Below, in pieces: positions 1 through 11,040 of a DNA stretch of 36,427 bases. The notes under the pieces are model-generated. The model did not search any database. It had not been told where the DNA came from and was given only the letters and a program-made list of their open reading frames with translations. Each line of letters opens with the position of its first letter. Within the stretch, counting starts at the first letter, position 1. Source of the DNA: Woeseiaceae bacterium (GTDB taxonomy: Bacteria; Pseudomonadota; Gammaproteobacteria; Steroidobacterales; Woeseiaceae); assembly GCA_024640315.1 (NCBI GenBank), contig JAHEFF010000033.1, positions 1 through 36,427 of the forward strand, read 5' to 3'. The position numbers and the translations under genes are program-made.

Positions 1-929
1 TTCGCCAAATTTTGCAAAATCGACTTCAGGCACCTGTGGCAGCGAAGGCCCCGGGGCAGCTGCACCGCCCGCCAGGATCGCCTTGACGAACGCTTTGACG
101 TCTTCGTGCAGTATCCGGGACTTCGTTCCTGTGCCCTTGACCCGTACGAGGTCGACACCCAGCTCCCGAGCCAATTTCCTGACCGAAGGGCTGGCGTGGG
201 CGCTCGAAAAGCCCGCCTCATCAATGGGTGGGAGAGCGCGAGGTTCGGCCGCTGCCGCTAACGGCGCTGGCTGCGGCTGCGGCTGCGGCTGCGGTCTGGG
301 CTCTTGCTGGGCGCGGACAGTCTGCGTCTTTTCAGCCTGTTGCGGCGGCGCTGCGGCGGCTGCCTCGGCGTCGATCACTGCAATAGCCGACCCTTTCGAA
401 ACCTTCTGGCCGACCTCGACCAACACCTTTTCAATCGTTCCGCTGGCGGTCGACGGAACATCCATCGTTGCCTTGTCCGTCTCGAGCGTCAGGATTGAGT
501 CATCGATAGCGACTTTGCTGCCAGCCGATACGTGAATTTCAATGACCTCGACATCCTCGAAGTCACCCAGGTCCGGAACCTCCAGCGTCTGCTGACCACC
601 ACCGGCCGGCATTGGATTCGCGACGACTGTGGTGTCCCCCTGCTGCAGGTCCGCCTCGATGGCCGGCGTAACAACGACCGTGTCACCGACCTCGATTTTC
701 ATTTTTCCGATGACATCACCGGATGACACCGTGTCGCCCACGCTAACCGTAATGCTGTCTATCGAGCCATGGCTCGGTGCCGGCACATCCATGGTTGCCT
801 TGTCCGTTTCGAGCGTAATCAGCCCGTCTTCCCGCGCAACCTTGTCGCCGGACGCTACCAGGATTTCTATGACCTCGACATCCTCGAAGTCGCCGAGGTC
901 CGGTACGACGATGTCCATCGTGTCGGCCA

Positions 930-930
<1 letters not shown>
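1..930 (-). CDS. aceF: Pyruvate dehydrogenase E2, dihydrolipoyl acetyltransferase (3' part missing)
   Basis: E2 core subunit of the cytoplasmic pyruvate dehydrogenase complex; it carries acetyl groups on lipoyl-lysine and transfers them to CoA. I translated 310 codons from the ATG at 930; the frame is open to the window edge, so the C-terminal catalytic domain (HxxxD motif) lies outside. Two lipoyl domains are visible, about residues 5-78 and 115-190, each with the lipoylation motif ETDKATMDVP (Lys44 and Lys153). A linker rich in Ala and Pro-Gln repeats follows, then a peripheral-subunit-binding domain at about 240-285 (ASPSVRKLARELGVDL). The start overlaps the aceE stop by one base (TGATG), implying translational coupling. 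E. coli AceF has three lipoyl domains, this one two. E3 (lpd) is probably further left, but that is not seen. Confidence 0.95.
269..294. repeat. Hexanucleotide repeat in the aceF linker
   Basis: Four tandem copies of GGCTGC (plus strand) followed by GG. On the coding strand this gives alternating Pro-Gln codons in the flexible linker between the second lipoyl domain and the subunit-binding domain. Such Ala/Pro-rich linkers vary in length between strains, and a short tandem repeat is a simple way for that to happen. Confidence 0.8.
542..891. repeat. Direct repeat from duplicated lipoyl domains
   Basis: A perfect 23-base direct repeat at 542-564 and 869-891 is offset by 327 bases (109 codons). 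It encodes the same residues (DFEDVEVI) in lipoyl domains 2 and 1 of aceF. A second matching stretch around the lipoylation motifs (about 461-492 and 787-818) differs at only two bases by eye. This points to an internal domain duplication that is recent or homogenised by gene conversion. Confidence 0.8.
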
Positions 931-3593
<2,663 letters not shown>

Positions 3594-3613
3594 TTGTCAT
3601 CCACAATCATGCC

Positions 3614-3632
3614 ATCTCTGTCATTCAGAGAT
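3614..3632. promoter_or_regulatory. Perfect inverted repeat upstream of aceE
   Basis: ATCTCTG, five bases, CAGAGAT: seven perfect pairs, 21 bases upstream of the aceE start. It sits between weak -35/-10-like hexamers on the minus strand (TTAATC and CATGAT, spacing 18), so it could be an operator. It could also be a hairpin in the aceE leader. It does not resemble the AATTGGT-type PdhR box of enterobacteria. Confidence 0.45.
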
Positions 3633-3768
3633 TAACGGCGTGAATTCGGTCAGGTGTCCTGCTAGGATCACCGCTCGATCGAAGCCGCACCGGCCACGGG
3701 CCGTGCAGCGGGTTCTTTTTGATTCCGCGTATTATGGCCTAAGCCGGGCCAAAAAGGTTAGTACCCAG

Positions 3769-5292
3769 ATGTCTGCACTTCTCGAAAAATTCCAGGAAAA
3801 CGGGCTGCCTAAAGTTTCCCAGGTAACCGGCTCCCCGGTGGCCAAAACCATGGCCGGAATTGACCAGCTGCTGTTGATCCTGCCGGCACGCATTCCTGCG
3901 CCGTTGTGGCGCAAGATACCGCAGGGCAGCAAAGTCCAGGTATTGATGAGGCGGCAGGTTGCAGGAGCGCAGCCCTCTGTCAGGACCAGGCTGACCAATA
4001 AACGGCAGACGGCGCTTATTGTCGGGAAGATCGATACCTCACTGGAGGCCTTCGAAATCCTGTCGTTGGCGCGAAAACTGGTTTCGGCGGCAACGTCAGA
4101 AAAAGCAGGAACGCTCGGAATCTGGGTGCTCGGCTTCGATGACGCCGACCAGAAAAGGCTCATCGCGGATTTCCTGGCCGCGGCCCTGGCGGCTGCGTTT
4201 GTGATGCCAGCCTACAAATCCAAAGCGACGCCATCCCGCATAAGAAGCCTGCGTTTGATTGGCTTGACGAATCGCCTGGATCTGGACAGAACGTTGGCCG
4301 AGGCAGAGGGAAATAATCTCGCTCGCTTCCTGACCGCCCTGCCCGCCAACAAACTTGATGCTTTCAGCTATACCGGCCTGATCAAGGAGATGGCTGGCAA
4401 GGAAGGCTGGCAATACAAGCGATACGGCGTAAAGGAACTCGAAAAATTGGGCGCAGGTGCCTTCCTGGCCGTCGCACAGGGAAACGACAATGACAGCGCC
4501 GCCATTGTGCGGCTGCGCTACCGGCCGGGCGACCAGGCAATGACACCGGCGCTCAGCCTGGTCGGCAAGGGCATTATCTTCGATACAGGCGGAACCAATC
4601 TCAAGCCGTTCGCGTCGATGCTGGACATGCATATCGACATGGGTGGCAGCGCCGTGGCACTGGGTACGCTGCTGGCAGCCACGCGTTTGAAGCTCGACAC
4701 ACCCATCGACTGCTGGCTTGCCATCACTGAAAACCGGACCGGGCCAAAAGCCTATAAATCTCAGGACGTAGTGACCGCCCTGAATGGCAAGACCATTCAA
4801 ACTATCCATACGGATGCAGAAGGCCGAATGGCGCTGGCCGACGCGCTTACGCTCGCCAGCCAGGCCAATCCAGATGTGATCATCGACTACGCGACATTAA
4901 CCGGCGCCTGCATGAACGCTGTCACCAGCCGCTATAGCGGCGTATTCACCAACCGCCCGAATCTTCATCCCGTCCTCAGAAAATCCGGGCGAGACAGCGG
5001 CGAAAGAGTGTGGCCGTTCCCGATCGGCAAGGAGTTTCGCGAAGAGCTCAAGAGCGAAACCGCAGATCTCAAACAGTGTTCGCCCAATGGCGGCGGCGAT
5101 CATATTCTCGCCGCCAGTTTCCTGGAGGAATTTGTAGACGAGAAGATCGCCTGGATTCACATCGACCTGAGTGCGTGTACCCGAAAAGGTGGTCTCGCAC
5201 ACGTGCCGACCGATATCACCGGCTTCGGTGTTCGATTCTCGGTGAATCTGATTATCGACAAAGACGTAGTCCATTCAGCCAGTAGCAAGTGA
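3769..5292 (+). CDS. Leucyl aminopeptidase family (M17) protein
   Basis: Two-metal cytosolic aminopeptidase that removes N-terminal residues from peptides. From the ATG at 3769 it has 507 residues, close to PepA (about 500). The frame is open further upstream, but that extension would run back into aceE on the other strand and has no family match. The C-terminal catalytic domain shows the M17 metal and catalytic residues: VGKGIIFDTGG (Lys, Asp), MHIDMGG (Asp) and HTDAEGRMALADAL (Asp, Glu, Arg). All expected ligands are present, so activity is likely. The segment before TDAEGR has His where PepA has Asn, which together with a divergent N-terminal half suggests a PepA relative and not PepA itself. 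Its stop overlaps the rnt start by four bases (GTGA). Confidence 0.9.
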   Translation: MSALLEKFQENGLPKVSQVTGSPVAKTMAGIDQLLLILPARIPAPLWRKIPQGSKVQVLMRRQVAGAQPSVRTRLTNKRQTALIVGKIDTSLEAFEILSLARKLVSAATSEKAGTLGIWVLGFDDADQKRLIADFLAAALAAAFVMPAYKSKATPSRIRSLRLIGLTNRLDLDRTLAEAEGNNLARFLTALPANKLDAFSYTGLIKEMAGKEGWQYKRYGVKELEKLGAGAFLAVAQGNDNDSAAIVRLRYRPGDQAMTPALSLVGKGIIFDTGGTNLKPFASMLDMHIDMGGSAVALGTLLAATRLKLDTPIDCWLAITENRTGPKAYKSQDVVTALNGKTIQTIHTDAEGRMALADALTLASQANPDVIIDYATLTGACMNAVTSRYSGVFTNRPNLHPVLRKSGRDSGERVWPFPIGKEFREELKSETADLKQCSPNGGGDHILAASFLEEFVDEKIAWIHIDLSACTRKGGLAHVPTDITGFGVRFSVNLIIDKDVVHSASSK

Positions 5293-5915
5293 GCAGTTCA
5301 CATTCGATAGCGGATCGCTTCCGCGGTTTTCTTCCGGTCGTGGTCGACGTCGAAACCGGAGGCTTCAATTGCAAGACAGATGCGTTGCTTGAAATTGCGG
5401 CAGTGCTGGTCGAATCCAATGGCGATGGCACGCTGGCCCGGGGGAAAACGGTCCGCTACCACGTTAAGCCATTCGAAGGCGCCAACCTCGAACCTGCTTC
5501 ACTCGCCGTGAATGGTATTGATCCCGACCATCCATTGCGCCCGGCGATTGATGAAAAAGAGGCCCTGCAAAATGTCTTTCGCGAGGTCAGGCAAGCCGTT
5601 CGGGAAGCGGGTTGCACGCGCGCCATCCTGGTCGGCCACAATTCGTCATTTGATCTTGGCTTTTTGAATGAAGCGGTGGAGCGCGCCACTATAAAAAGAA
5701 ATCCTTTCCACCCGTTCAGCAGTTTTGACACAGCGACGCTTTGCGGCGTCGCGTTTGGACAGACTGTGCTGGCACGGGCCGTGCAGGCTGCCGGCCTGCC
5801 GTGGGACGAGGCCTCTGCTCACTCAGCCGCTTACGACGCAGAAATTACGGCAGAGGTATTCTGCAAAGTCGTGAACCGATTTCAACCGATCTTCGACGCT
5901 ACCAGAAATTCCTGA
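5289..5915 (+). CDS. rnt: Ribonuclease T
   Basis: DEDDh 3'-5' exoribonuclease that trims tRNA and other stable RNA 3' ends. The 208-residue protein aligns by eye along its length with E. coli RNase T: VVDVETGGFN (Asp20, Glu22), GHNSSFDLGF (Asp122) and AHSAAYDAEIT (His178, Asp183) supply all five catalytic residues, and the KRNPFHPFSSFDTATL segment is typical of RNase T. The start is GTG inside a GTGA overlap with the upstream aminopeptidase gene, so the two are probably translationally coupled. It converges with the GGDEF-EAL gene, leaving 23 bases between the stops and no clear hairpin. Confidence 0.96.
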   Translation: MSSSHSIADRFRGFLPVVVDVETGGFNCKTDALLEIAAVLVESNGDGTLARGKTVRYHVKPFEGANLEPASLAVNGIDPDHPLRPAIDEKEALQNVFREVRQAVREAGCTRAILVGHNSSFDLGFLNEAVERATIKRNPFHPFSSFDTATLCGVAFGQTVLARAVQAAGLPWDEASAHSAAYDAEITAEVFCKVVNRFQPIFDATRNS

Positions 5916-5938
5916 ACTGCAGTTGGTCAGATCAGGGT

Positions 5939-8170
5939 CTACGACGCGCTTTCGATGTTGCTCGATTTTTTCTGTGCCTGGCGCTGTCTGAGATTGATCG
6001 GAATCGGCATTGATTTGGTTGTCGGCACAGAGGTCGGACGACCGATGAAATAACCCTGTGCCATATCAATTCCGAGCTCGGCCAGAAGCGCCAGTGTCGG
6101 ACCACCCTGAACATACTCTGCGATGGTCTTCATGCCGGCCTCCCGGCCGATTTCACCGATCAGGCGGATCATTTTCTGGTCGACCGGGTTGTTCACCAGG
6201 TCGCGGACGAAACAACCATCAATCTTGATGTAATCGACAGGCAATCGCTGCAGGTAGCTGAACGAACTGTAACCGGTACCAAAGTCATCCAGTGCCAGCT
6301 CGCAGCCAAGCTCTCTCAGGGACTCAATCTGCTTTTCGACGTATCCGAGGTGCCGTATTGCAAGGCTCTCGGTAATCTCGAAAATTACAGCCTCAGGCGG
6401 AACGTTGTTCTTTTTGAGGTGCTTATCGATGAAGCCCGTTAAATCATCGGTTTCGAAAGCATTCGCCGACAGGTTAATCGAGAAACGCAGATCAGGTCGG
6501 TCCTGCCGATGCTCCGCCAGTTCGAGGATGGCATTCTCCACCAGCCAGGAGTCAATCTCACCCATCAGGCCAAAACGAACGGCCGCAGGAAGAAAAGCGT
6601 CGGGAGCGATCATCTTGTTGTCGTCTGCTTTCAGTCGCAGCAATACCTCGTGGTGCGTAATGCGACCCGTTGCGATTTGCACGATCGGCTGAAAACGCAA
6701 CGAAAAATCGTTCTCGTCAATCGCGTCCCGCAGCTTGCTGATCCAGCCTACATCGGCAACGATTTTTTCTGCCTCACGTTCCGACATGTTGTAGAACTGC
6801 AGGCGATTTCGACCATTCTCCTTGGCTTCGCGACAGGCAATATCGGCTTGTGCGATTAACTCGTCGTGGTCAAACTGATCGGAGTGCATCATCGCGATGC
6901 CAATACTGCAGTGAACATGGAAGATGTGACCGTCCTCGATATGGGCCAACCGTCGCATGTCCTCAAGCAACTTCTCCGCGACTATTTTTGCCGTGTCCTT
7001 GTCCGTGTCGCTCAAAAGAATCGCGAACTCGTCACCACCGAAGCGAGCGACAATTCCATTTTCATGAACAGTGCGTTTCAGTTGGTCGGCAACCTTCCGG
7101 ATCAACCGGTCACCCGCCGGGTGGCCACACGTATCGTTGACATATTTAAATTGATCAAGATCGATAAACAACAGTGCACTCGACATCTCGTTTACGCTGA
7201 CGTTGTCCAATTCTTTTTTGAGTTCCTCTACCAGGCGGCGTCGATTAAACAGTCCGGTCAGACCGTCATGGTTGGCCAGGCGAAGCAGGCGCGCGTCCCG
7301 TTCGCCCAACGCAGAAGCGGTAATTTCCAGCGCCTCGACAATTTCGGAAATTTCTCGATGTGCGGCGGGTTTGAATTCGACAGCGAGATTACCCTTCGCC
7401 AATTCGGCGATCGGTTGCTGCAAATCGGAAATGGCGGTCAAAGCCCGCGCCAGGTAGCGCCGGCCCAGCATGCCGGACACGATCAACAGCACCAGCAGGA
7501 TACTGATTGCAATCTTGATATTGGTGAGCAAGCGATTGTGAAAAAGGGAAAAGTCCAGTTCGAGCCCGACAAAGCCTACTAATTCGGCGGTTGTGGAAGA
7601 CGAGTCAGCGGTCAGATCAAAATCGAAAAGACCGTCGCTCGAAATCGTTTCAGTCCAGACTGGGGCGAGGATGTGGAATGCGCGAGCGTTCAAAAATCGG
7701 CTGTTGACAATATATGGGGCCTCAGCGCCAACAAGCTTACCCAGTTTTGCCACGCTGCCCTCGCCGAGGCCTGTTTCCTGCTGCTCCGCGTCGACGCCAT
7801 TCTGTATGGAGAACATGACCGAGCCATCGTCCTTGTAGTAGGAAACGCGGTCAATTTCCGGGTACTTGTCGATGAAGCTCTCCAGCCGGAGAATCGCTTC
7901 ATCGTCGTTCGGCATGAATAGTGGTGCCCCGAGCTCGTTGAGCTCCTGGGTCCATTGCATTGCCCAACGACTGTAATTGTCCTGCAAAACCCACTGTCCA
8001 CCCCAGTAAAGACCTGCAATGGCCAGGGTTCCGATAATTGCCGTGATGACAAGCTGCAGAGAGAGTATCTCGTTGATCAGGACACGCTTGCCGGCGCGAC
8101 GACGAGCCGGCCGCAACGTCGCCAGGGCGCCATAACCTGCACCCAATGCGGTAGCGAACCACTGTTTCAC
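5939..8170 (-). CDS. Membrane GGDEF-EAL (c-di-GMP) protein with periplasmic sensor region
   Basis: A 743-residue inner-membrane protein that probably makes and/or degrades cyclic di-GMP. Order: TM1 about 32-57, periplasmic region about 60-213, TM2 about 216-236, HAMP-like linker about 240-290, GGDEF domain about 295-460, EAL domain about 475-725. The active-site loop is canonical (GGDEF, 378-382). The four residues five before it are HENG, so no RxxD inhibitory site is visible. The EAL motif reads EVL (508-510), but the other catalytic landmarks remain: INLSAN, FEITES, DDFGTG, the following KIDG lysine, TIAEY and AQGY. The GTG start lies in a GTGA overlap with the upstream lipoprotein gene. 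The pair looks like a sensor unit in which the lipoprotein may feed the periplasmic region. Confidence 0.93.
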   Translation of the reverse strand: MKQWFATALGAGYGALATLRPARRRAGKRVLINEILSLQLVITAIIGTLAIAGLYWGGQWVLQDNYSRWAMQWTQELNELGAPLFMPNDDEAILRLESFIDKYPEIDRVSYYKDDGSVMFSIQNGVDAEQQETGLGEGSVAKLGKLVGAEAPYIVNSRFLNARAFHILAPVWTETISSDGLFDFDLTADSSSTTAELVGFVGLELDFSLFHNRLLTNIKIAISILLVLLIVSGMLGRRYLARALTAISDLQQPIAELAKGNLAVEFKPAAHREISEIVEALEITASALGERDARLLRLANHDGLTGLFNRRRLVEELKKELDNVSVNEMSSALLFIDLDQFKYVNDTCGHPAGDRLIRKVADQLKRTVHENGIVARFGGDEFAILLSDTDKDTAKIVAEKLLEDMRRLAHIEDGHIFHVHCSIGIAMMHSDQFDHDELIAQADIACREAKENGRNRLQFYNMSEREAEKIVADVGWISKLRDAIDENDFSLRFQPIVQIATGRITHHEVLLRLKADDNKMIAPDAFLPAAVRFGLMGEIDSWLVENAILELAEHRQDRPDLRFSINLSANAFETDDLTGFIDKHLKKNNVPPEAVIFEITESLAIRHLGYVEKQIESLRELGCELALDDFGTGYSSFSYLQRLPVDYIKIDGCFVRDLVNNPVDQKMIRLIGEIGREAGMKTIAEYVQGGPTLALLAELGIDMAQGYFIGRPTSVPTTKSMPIPINLRQRQAQKKSSNIESAS

Positions 8171-9249
8171 TGGACACCCGCCAGGGTATTGTCTTTGGCC
8201 CGTCCCGTTGACTCGAGGCCAAGGCGCTGAATGACTGCCGGATTCGTGTGAATTTCGATATCGGACAAGGCGGTGACTGGCGGCACCGAGCCAAGGTCAC
8301 CCGAAATGGCCTTATCGAGCACCTCGGCGATCTTCGCTGCAATGTCCGAATCGACAGTCCCGGAGCGGAACATTCCGCCGGCATCCAGCAACGGCTCATT
8401 AAAAACCGCAACCTGGACCCGGTGTCGGGACGCATAACTCATCATTTCATTGAGCACGGTCCGGCTCAGGATACGATTGTCGGGAAACAGGATGAAGCCG
8501 TCTATGTCGCGAACAAGCCGGTTGAACAGGTACAGCGTCTCCCGGTCGGATTCCGCGATGGCATAGTGGAATTTGATGCCCCTTTCTTTCATGGCAGCGT
8601 CCGCTTCCGCGATCAGTTCTTCGTGCCCAGAGCCAAGAATTGCGCCGACATTTCTGACGCTTGGATCCAGCTCCTGCCAGGCATCGATTTGCAGTGCAAT
8701 GGGCGGCAGTACGGCGACGGCTTTGACGTCGTCGGACAAGAGTTCACTATCGTGAATATTGAATACCTGGCCAACGACCACTGGCACAGTCGAAAATCGT
8801 CGCGCTGCCCGGGCGGCGGGAAGCCCGATGGCGACGATGGCGCTCGCTCCCGATTCCGCAATCGCTGCGAAAGCATCCCTGGCGAGAAGGCTTCGGTCGC
8901 CAAGGTCGTACACCTCGTGATTCTCGAGATGTTTCTCAAGCGCCACGGCCACATCGACATAGGCCGGCGTCCTGTCACTCAGGACGATTGCGACGAAGGG
9001 CTCAATATTCGGGGGTTCGGGAGGAGGCGGCGGCGGAGCCGGTTCAATGACGGGTTCGGGCTCCGGTTCGGGCAATACCACAACCTGCGGCTCGGGCTCG
9101 ATCGTCGGCTCAGGAATGGTCACCGGCTCGGGGGTATCCGGCGCCAGGACGGCGCAACCCGAGAGAACGAACAGAATGAAAACTGGCGTTGATCGTTTGA
9201 TCAATGCACGCAAAAGCTCCCACCCATCCATTCGAAAGAACTCTGCCAC
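8167..9249 (-). CDS. Lipoprotein resembling ABC-transporter substrate-binding proteins (ABC_sub_bind-like)
   Basis: Predicted 360-residue lipoprotein. A hydrophobic leader ends in the lipobox LSGC (Cys32, or Cys26 if the ATG at 9231 is used). A Pro/Glu-rich tether at about 35-78 follows, then a globular domain with the feel of the TrpX/ABC_sub_bind family of periplasmic binding proteins (VAIVLSDRTPAY, AIVAIGLPAARAA, NVGAILGSG, GFILFPDNRILS, VAVFNEPLLDAGG, and a late NPAVIQRLGL). No permease or ATPase gene is adjacent; instead it overlaps a membrane GGDEF-EAL gene. I infer a ligand-sensing role and not transport. The GTG start has AGGA five bases upstream. A possible promoter (AATCAA/TTTATC as read on the plus strand, 9261-9288) would fit the ATG at 9231 better. 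Confidence 0.8.
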   Translation of the reverse strand: MAEFFRMDGWELLRALIKRSTPVFILFVLSGCAVLAPDTPEPVTIPEPTIEPEPQVVVLPEPEPEPVIEPAPPPPPPEPPNIEPFVAIVLSDRTPAYVDVAVALEKHLENHEVYDLGDRSLLARDAFAAIAESGASAIVAIGLPAARAARRFSTVPVVVGQVFNIHDSELLSDDVKAVAVLPPIALQIDAWQELDPSVRNVGAILGSGHEELIAEADAAMKERGIKFHYAIAESDRETLYLFNRLVRDIDGFILFPDNRILSRTVLNEMMSYASRHRVQVAVFNEPLLDAGGMFRSGTVDSDIAAKIAEVLDKAISGDLGSVPPVTALSDIEIHTNPAVIQRLGLESTGRAKDNTLAGVQ

Positions 9250-9395
9250 TGCGATCCTGATTTATCGCGTGAACGTCCTGAAAATCAAGCCGTATCAACG
9301 CATTCATCCTTGACCGGGCCACTATATCAACCGTTCAATTTCATGCAGTGATGTGCGTCTCAGTTAGGTTTTTATTTAACATAAGAACGCGTGAC

Positions 9396-9417
9396 GGACC
9401 GCGGGTGGGCGCGGTCC
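9396..9417 (-). terminator. Hairpin downstream of grxD, possible weak terminator
   Basis: Perfect eight-base stem GGACCGCG / CGCGGTCC with a six-base loop, 40 bases after the grxD stop. Neither side carries a convincing T-run, so it may instead protect a 3' end or act as a pause site. The lipoprotein gene further left needs its own start of transcription, which makes a transcript boundary here sensible. Confidence 0.35.
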
Positions 9418-9457
9418 ATCATTTACGGCAGAAAATTGAATATTTTTCCGCCTGGAT

Positions 9458-9799
9458 TCAGGCCTCGGCAGACCCGGAAGCGTCGTTTGCGAAAAGATCC
9501 TTCAGCTCACCGGAGTGATACATCTCAATGACGATGTCGCAGCCTCCGACCAACTCACCATTGACATAGAGTTGCGGAAACGTTGGCCAGTTCGAATAGG
9601 CCTTGAGACCCTCTCTGATCTCCGGGTCTTCAAAGATATTGACGAACGCAAACGGCTTGCCCAGCGCTTTCAGCGCTGCAACCGTCTGCCCGGAAAATCC
9701 GCACTGAGGGAAGTCAGGCGTCCCTTTCATATATAGCAACACTGGATTGCTTTCGATCTGCTCTTTGATTCTTTCGTTAACGTCCACTTTGGGTCTCAC
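9458..9799 (-). CDS. grxD: Monothiol glutaredoxin, Grx4 family
   Basis: Small cytoplasmic protein that binds and transfers [2Fe-2S] clusters using glutathione. It has 113 residues with the family signature KGTPDFPQCGFS (active Cys33), followed by WPTFPQLYVNGELVGGCDI for glutathione binding; length and motifs match GrxD. The GTG at 9799 has no strong ribosome-binding site. A second GTG four codons later (9787) has GAG at a reasonable distance and is an alternative start. It is apparently monocistronic, between the BON lipoprotein gene and the SBP-like lipoprotein gene, all leftward. Confidence 0.95.
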   Translation of the reverse strand: MRPKVDVNERIKEQIESNPVLLYMKGTPDFPQCGFSGQTVAALKALGKPFAFVNIFEDPEIREGLKAYSNWPTFPQLYVNGELVGGCDIVIEMYHSGELKDLFANDASGSAEA

Positions 9800-9858
9800 T
9801 TTACGTCGTTATTCGGAACGGCCAGAGATTGGTCTGGCCCGCCTGTTTTCAATATCGT

Positions 9859-10197
9859 TTACAAGTTGGTATTCACGATGATCCGGTTATCGACACGCTG
9901 AACGCCTGTCGTATCACGCGCAATCTGCACCGCCCGGTCACGATCCGGGTAACTGCCTACAGTACCACTGAGCGTCACAACGCCCGCACTGGTTCGTATG
10001 CCGATCGCATAGTCGCCGAGATCCGGGTCGCTGCTCAGCTGCTGCCGGATCGCACCACTGATTGCGCTGTCCTGACCGGATTGCGCCGAGCTACGCTGAG
10101 CGGTTGCGACTGGCTCACCGGCAGACGGGTTACCAAGCAACATCGACGTGCAGGCGGATGCGCCCAGCATGGCAATCAATACAGTGACAATACGCAT
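9859..10197 (-). CDS. BON-domain lipoprotein
   Basis: 112-residue predicted lipoprotein. The leader ends in ASAC (Cys16), a low-complexity Ser/Gln stretch follows to about 48, then one BON domain (about 45-110: AISGAIRQQLSSDPDLG, then TSAGVVTLSGTVGSYPDRDRAVQIARDTTGVQRVDNRI). BON domains in OsmY- and DolP-like proteins bind phospholipid surfaces in the periplasm or outer membrane. DolP has two BON domains and this has one, so the exact role is open. It is divergent from the PuuD-like gene; the 193 bases between them hold a clear TATAAT for the rightward gene. Confidence 0.88.
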   Translation of the reverse strand: MRIVTVLIAMLGASACTSMLLGNPSAGEPVATAQRSSAQSGQDSAISGAIRQQLSSDPDLGDYAIGIRTSAGVVTLSGTVGSYPDRDRAVQIARDTTGVQRVDNRIIVNTNL

Positions 10198-10269
10198 CAG
10201 ACTCTGGCTGGCCCCGGAAGACGCGATTGTACTGGACTCGCGGGCTGGAACCCAGAGGCAGTATTAGCA

Positions 10270-10298
10270 CTGCAATCAGGCATTACAGTCACTATAAT
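10270..10298 (+). promoter_or_regulatory. Promoter for the PuuD-like gene
   Basis: A perfect TATAAT at 10293-10298 with a poor -35 (CTGCAA, 10270-10275) at 17 bases. Transcription would start near 10305, giving a leader of about 85 bases before the ATG at 10391. Confidence 0.5.
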
Positions 10299-10390
10299 AG
10301 GCGGCTCGTCTTCTGGTAGGAGAAGGCGGCGCTCCCCAAACAACCATTCAGAGCGACAAACAATCAATAATCCTCTGGGAGAATAATAGA

Positions 10391-11017
10391 ATGAATCCAT
10401 TGAAAAGCGTGCCGGGCACCATCATTGCCGGTTTTGTCCTGGCAATCATCATTTTGCTGCTTACAGGCGACAATCCCATGACAGCCATGGGTGCGGCCAA
10501 AGGTAGCTCCATCATAATCTGGCTACACGTATTCGCCGGTATCATATGGATCGGGCTCCTCTACTACTTCAATTTCGTCCAGGTTCCTGCGCTGGCAGAT
10601 GCGATGAATGATGACGGCGGGCCTGGAGGCGCTGGCATCACGAAATACGTCGCGCCGAGAGCGCTGTTCTGGTTCCGCTGGGGTGCCCTGGCTACGTGGT
10701 TGACAGGAGCCGCGTTCCTGCTGCATAGCGCCAAAGGCTCTCTTGCCGGCGCATTCATGCTGGGCATGGGCGGCGAAAACGTCAACGCCTATAACATGAC
10801 GATAGGCATCGGCGTATGGCTGGGCACAATCATGCTATTTAACGTCTGGGTACTTATCTGGCCCAACCAGAAGAAAATACTGGGCATGGTCGAGGCTAGT
10901 GCCGACGAGATCGCCAAAGCTAAAAATATCGCGTTTATGGCCTCCCGCTCCAACACGCTTATGTCGATTCCGTTGATTATGAGCATGGTCGGCGCCGGGC
11001 ACGGCTTCTTCATGTAA
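10391..11017 (+). CDS. PuuD-like integral membrane protein without the cytochrome c domain
   Basis: 208-residue membrane protein with about five hydrophobic segments (roughly 11-27, 40-62, 97-115, 134-156, 188-206). The segment WLHVFAGIIWIGLLYYFNFVQ is the hallmark of the membrane domain of PuuD-type urate hydroxylases, with a conserved His in the second helix. PuuD proteins carry a C-terminal cytochrome c; this protein stops before it and has no CxxCH. I therefore call it a domain homologue and do not assign urate oxidation. The start is the ATG at 10391, with GGGAG a little upstream. It ends 23 bases before a strong terminator, so it is probably a single-gene transcript under the TATAAT at 10293. 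Confidence 0.75.
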   Translation: MNPLKSVPGTIIAGFVLAIIILLLTGDNPMTAMGAAKGSSIIIWLHVFAGIIWIGLLYYFNFVQVPALADAMNDDGGPGGAGITKYVAPRALFWFRWGALATWLTGAAFLLHSAKGSLAGAFMLGMGGENVNAYNMTIGIGVWLGTIMLFNVWVLIWPNQKKILGMVEASADEIAKAKNIAFMASRSNTLMSIPLIMSMVGAGHGFFM

Positions 11018-11040
11018 GTAAGCCGCTGCTATCTGACAAG

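Noticed and set aside
3684..3720. Hairpin followed by a T-rich run on the plus strand
   Set aside because: Looks like a terminator, but no rightward gene precedes it; the stem has a bulge and the T-run is separated from it by seven or more bases.
3594..3768. PdhR-type operator upstream of aceE
   Set aside because: No AATTGGT-N2-ACCAATT-like sequence found; only the unrelated inverted repeat at 3614-3632.
8248..9192. 314-codon plus-strand open frame
   Set aside because: Antisense to the SBP-like lipoprotein gene; translation is low-complexity and unlike any family.
9261..9288. Sigma-70 promoter for the SBP-like lipoprotein gene
   Set aside because: TTGATT-N16-GATAAA on the minus strand is only a 4/6 plus 4/6 match and would place the start of transcription inside the ribosome-binding site of the GTG start; kept only as a remark.
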